8,112 nt of DNA from Pseudomonadota bacterium (GTDB taxonomy: Bacteria > Pseudomonadota > Alphaproteobacteria > Rhizobiales > Beijerinckiaceae), in contig JAKANG010000039.1 of the NCBI GenBank assembly GCA_021812505.1, forward strand, positions 1-8,112, written 5' to 3'. The notes beneath the pieces were generated by a model. It was not told the origin of the DNA, ran no database searches, and saw nothing but the letters and a program-made list of their open reading frames with translations. Numbering within the stretch: position 1 is the first letter of the stretch; each line of letters begins with the position of its first letter. A program made the position numbers and the translations under genes. Shown piece after piece: positions 6,513-8,112 of this stretch.

Positions 6513-7335
6513 AGGCCTCTTCCGCGCCTTCGGGAAGGGCCTGGGCCAGCGTCCCGCCGATGCGCACCGGCGCGACGCGCGTCGCCAGCCCGTCCGCGCC
6601 GGTTTCGACGAACAGGCCGCACAAGGTCGCCGGCCCGTCGGCAGGTTCGAAACGCGAGCCCGGCGTCTTGCGGGTGAAGCGCCGGATCGGCTCTTCCTTG
6701 TCCATGCCGATGACGGAATCATAATCGCCGGTCATGCCGGCGTCGCTCTGGAAGGCGGTGCCATGGGCGAGAATCCGCCAGTCGGCGGTCGGCACATGGG
6801 TATGGGTGCCGATGGCCAGCGAGACCCTTCCGTCGCAGAAATGAGCCATGGCCTGCTTTTCGCTCGAGGCCTCGGCGTGGATGTCGAGGATGGCGGCGTC
6901 GCAGGCGAGGCCGAGCGGGCATGCGCCAAGCTCCCGCTCGACCGCGGCGAAGGGATCGTCGAGCGCGTCCATGAAGACGCGGCCCATCACGCTCATCACC
7001 AGCACCCGCTCGCCCTTCGCGGTTTCATAGAGCCACGCGCCGCGGCCCGGCGTGCCCGTGGGATAATTCATCGGCCGCAGCACATGGGGCGCGCGCTCGA
7101 TGAAGACGAGGGCCTCGCGCTGGTCGAAGGCATGATTGCCGAGCGTGACGCAATCGACGCCGGCGGCCAGAAATTCCTGGGCGATCGATTCCGTGATGCC
7201 GAAGCCGCCGGCGGCGTTCTCGCCATTGGCCACGACGAAATCGAGTCCCAACTGGCGGCGCAGGGCTGGAACATGTTCGGCGACCGCCGCGCGCCCGGCG
7301 CGACCGATCACGTCGCCGATGAACAGGAGGCGCAT
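6493..7335 (-). CDS. ymdB: YmdB-type metallophosphoesterase (TIGR00282)
   Basis: A 280-residue calcineurin-like phosphoesterase of the YmdB group. The metal ligands match those known in Bacillus subtilis YmdB in order and spacing: D8 in FIGDVIG, E39-N40 in ANGEN, N67-H68 in GNHAFD, H153 in DIHAEASSEK, and H178/H180 in GTHTHVPTAD. Bacillus YmdB hydrolyses 2',3'-cyclic nucleotides and affects biofilm and RNA processing; the role in alphaproteobacteria is unknown. ATG 7335 gives MRLLFIGDVIGRAG, which is the normal N-terminus. The gene begins inside the end of the cyclo-ligase gene (28-base overlap), so translation is probably coupled. No terminator is visible after it, and its last 20 bases overlap the bestrophin gene from the other strand. 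The gene name follows the Bacillus orthologue, not E. coli YmdB. Confidence 0.93.
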   Translation of the reverse strand: MRLLFIGDVIGRAGRAAVAEHVPALRRQLGLDFVVANGENAAGGFGITESIAQEFLAAGVDCVTLGNHAFDQREALVFIERAPHVLRPMNYPTGTPGRGAWLYETAKGERVLVMSVMGRVFMDALDDPFAAVERELGACPLGLACDAAILDIHAEASSEKQAMAHFCDGRVSLAIGTHTHVPTADWRILAHGTAFQSDAGMTGDYDSVIGMDKEEPIRRFTRKTPGSRFEPADGPATLCGLFVETGADGLATRVAPVRIGGTLAQALPEGAEEAFTSGGR

Positions 7336-7928
7336 GAAGAATCCGTGAAGTCGAAAAGCTCCGCCTCCGTTACCACGAAATCCAGCTTTTCGTCGTGATT
7401 TTCGCGCGGGATTTTCTCTGCTCTCTGGCAGGCGAAGGCGAGTCCGCCGGCAAGGCGCAAGCCGTTCCCGCGCAGATGCGCCAGGGTCGCGTCATAATAG
7501 CCGCCGCCGAAGCCGAGCCGCGTCCCCTCGCCGTCGAAGCCGAGCAGCGGCAGCAACAGAATCTGCGGACGCATCTCGGGCGCCGCCGCCGCCGGCTCCC
7601 GCAGGCCGAATCGGCCGGGAACGAGCGGATCGCCAGGCCGCCACAGGCGGAAGGCGAGCGGCGTCGCCTTGGCGCCCGCGACTGGCAGCAGGGTCGGATA
7701 ACCCTTTTCGGCCAGCGCCGCCAAGAGCGGCAAGCAATCGAGCTCGCCGGGCAGGGAGGCGTAGAGCCCGATCGGCGCGCGCGCAGGGTCGAGGCCTTTG
7801 CCGAGAAGCCAGCGCAGGGTTCGCGCAGCGACGTCTCCCGCCGCCGCCGCCGCCCGTTCGGGCGGGATGGCGTCGCGGGCGGCGCGCAATTCGGCGCGGA
7901 GCCGGATTTTTTCCTGGGCGAGAGACAC
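7308..7928 (-). CDS. ygfA: 5-formyltetrahydrofolate cyclo-ligase
   Basis: Also called methenyl-THF synthetase: it uses ATP to convert 5-formyl-THF to 5,10-methenyl-THF, returning a stored folate to the one-carbon pool. From GTG 7928 the protein has 206 residues: a basic N-terminus (KIRLRAELRAARDAIPPE, 7-24), IGLYASLPGELD (53-64), the hallmark LGFDGEGTRLGFGGGYYD (129-146), and HDEKLDFVVTE (178-188). The final Ser/Cys-rich tail overlaps ymdB by 28 bases in another frame. The frame is open to a further GTG at 7982, but that extension lies in the 3' part of the putative 6S RNA and lacks family similarity. No Shine-Dalgarno is seen before GTG 7928, where the sequence is pyrimidine-rich. Adjacency to 6S RNA is a well-known arrangement in Proteobacteria. 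Confidence 0.93.
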   Translation of the reverse strand: MSLAQEKIRLRAELRAARDAIPPERAAAAAGDVAARTLRWLLGKGLDPARAPIGLYASLPGELDCLPLLAALAEKGYPTLLPVAGAKATPLAFRLWRPGDPLVPGRFGLREPAAAAPEMRPQILLLPLLGFDGEGTRLGFGGGYYDATLAHLRGNGLRLAGGLAFACQRAEKIPRENHDEKLDFVVTEAELFDFTDSSCASCSSAT

Positions 7929-7936
7929 GGGAAGAG

Positions 7937-8104
7937 GGCGCTGTGGCAGAAGAGGGTGCGGGCCGCGAAAGCCGTGGGACACGATCCCGGGAACCTACTA
8001 AGTAGGTGGGCGCCATGTGCCTAGGTCCACGGACGAAGACAGGGACAGCTCCCGTTGGGATCGTAAGGCCCCGGGGAATTAGTCCTCACGCACCCCGCAG
8101 CGCC
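7937..8104 (-). ncRNA. ssrS: Probable 6S RNA (ssrS), 5' end near the window edge
   Basis: 6S RNA binds the sigma-70 RNA polymerase holoenzyme by mimicking an open promoter. On the minus strand, directly upstream of the cyclo-ligase, the expected fold can be drawn. Closing helices are GGCGCTG (8104-8098) with CAGCGCC (7943-7937) and GGGGTGCG (8096-8089) with CGCACCCT (7960-7953, one G-U pair). A 6-bp hairpin ACCTAC-tta-GTAGGT (8007-7993) sits in the 3' side of the central bubble, as I recall for alphaproteobacterial 6S RNAs. An apical TCCC-aac-GGGA hairpin lies at 8060-8050. The resulting length, about 168 bases, fits the family (E. coli 184). No long conserved protein explains the region. Exact ends are uncertain; the 5' end or promoter may lie beyond 8112. 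Confidence 0.72.
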
Positions 8105-8112
8105 GCTCCGTC

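Noticed and set aside
5565..6722. A 385-codon minus-strand frame opposite the bestrophin gene
   Set aside because: It is antisense to a well-supported membrane protein, spans the end of ymdB in another frame, and has shadow-type composition.
6763..7398. A plus-strand frame opposite ymdB
   Set aside because: It is antisense to the conserved phosphoesterase and shows no motif or ribosome site.
7929..7982. Cyclo-ligase start at GTG 7982
   Set aside because: It would place coding sequence inside the probable 6S RNA, and the extra residues (SHGFRGPHPLL) do not resemble cyclo-ligase N-termini.

Overview
The window looks like chromosomal housekeeping DNA from a GC-rich alphaproteobacterium, most likely of the order Hyphomicrobiales (Rhizobiales). 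This rests on the base composition, the style of the YebC and ThrC N-termini, the DUF465 small proteins, and a 6S RNA followed by 5-formyl-THF cyclo-ligase and a YmdB-type phosphoesterase. The family cannot be fixed from the sequence alone. I see no phage, transposon, tRNA, rRNA or CRISPR array.

Left part (1-2024, all minus strand): a small DUF465/YdcH protein, then purE and purK (the two-enzyme bacterial route from AIR to CAIR in purine synthesis, overlapping by 11 bases), then the first eleven codons of a probable threonine synthase that runs off the left edge. A 124-base AT-rich gap with small alternating hairpins separates the DUF465 gene from purE. A good sigma-70-like promoter precedes the DUF465 gene.

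Middle (2025-4680): a 295-base divergent intergenic region; a second DUF465 protein on the plus strand closed by a strong intrinsic terminator; then a monocistronic prpE (propionyl-CoA synthetase). A GC-rich stem-loop with T-tracts on both sides terminates prpE and the convergent yebC.

Right part (4698-8112): yebC (TACO1-family translation factor) on the minus strand; a divergently transcribed bestrophin-family anion channel on the plus strand, whose 3' end overlaps by 20 bases the end of a minus-strand ymdB-type metallophosphoesterase; 5-formyltetrahydrofolate cyclo-ligase overlapping ymdB by 28 bases; and at the right edge a probable 6S RNA (ssrS) on the minus strand, ending only a few bases before the cyclo-ligase start. 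The 6S-cyclo-ligase pairing is a classic proteobacterial arrangement.

The genes are mostly ordinary. Worth a second look are the probably unannotated 6S RNA and its tight junction with the cyclo-ligase, the divergent pair of DUF465 paralogues, the hairpin-rich purE leader, and the bestrophin gene sitting between yebC and ymdB. I found no convincing new biological system.
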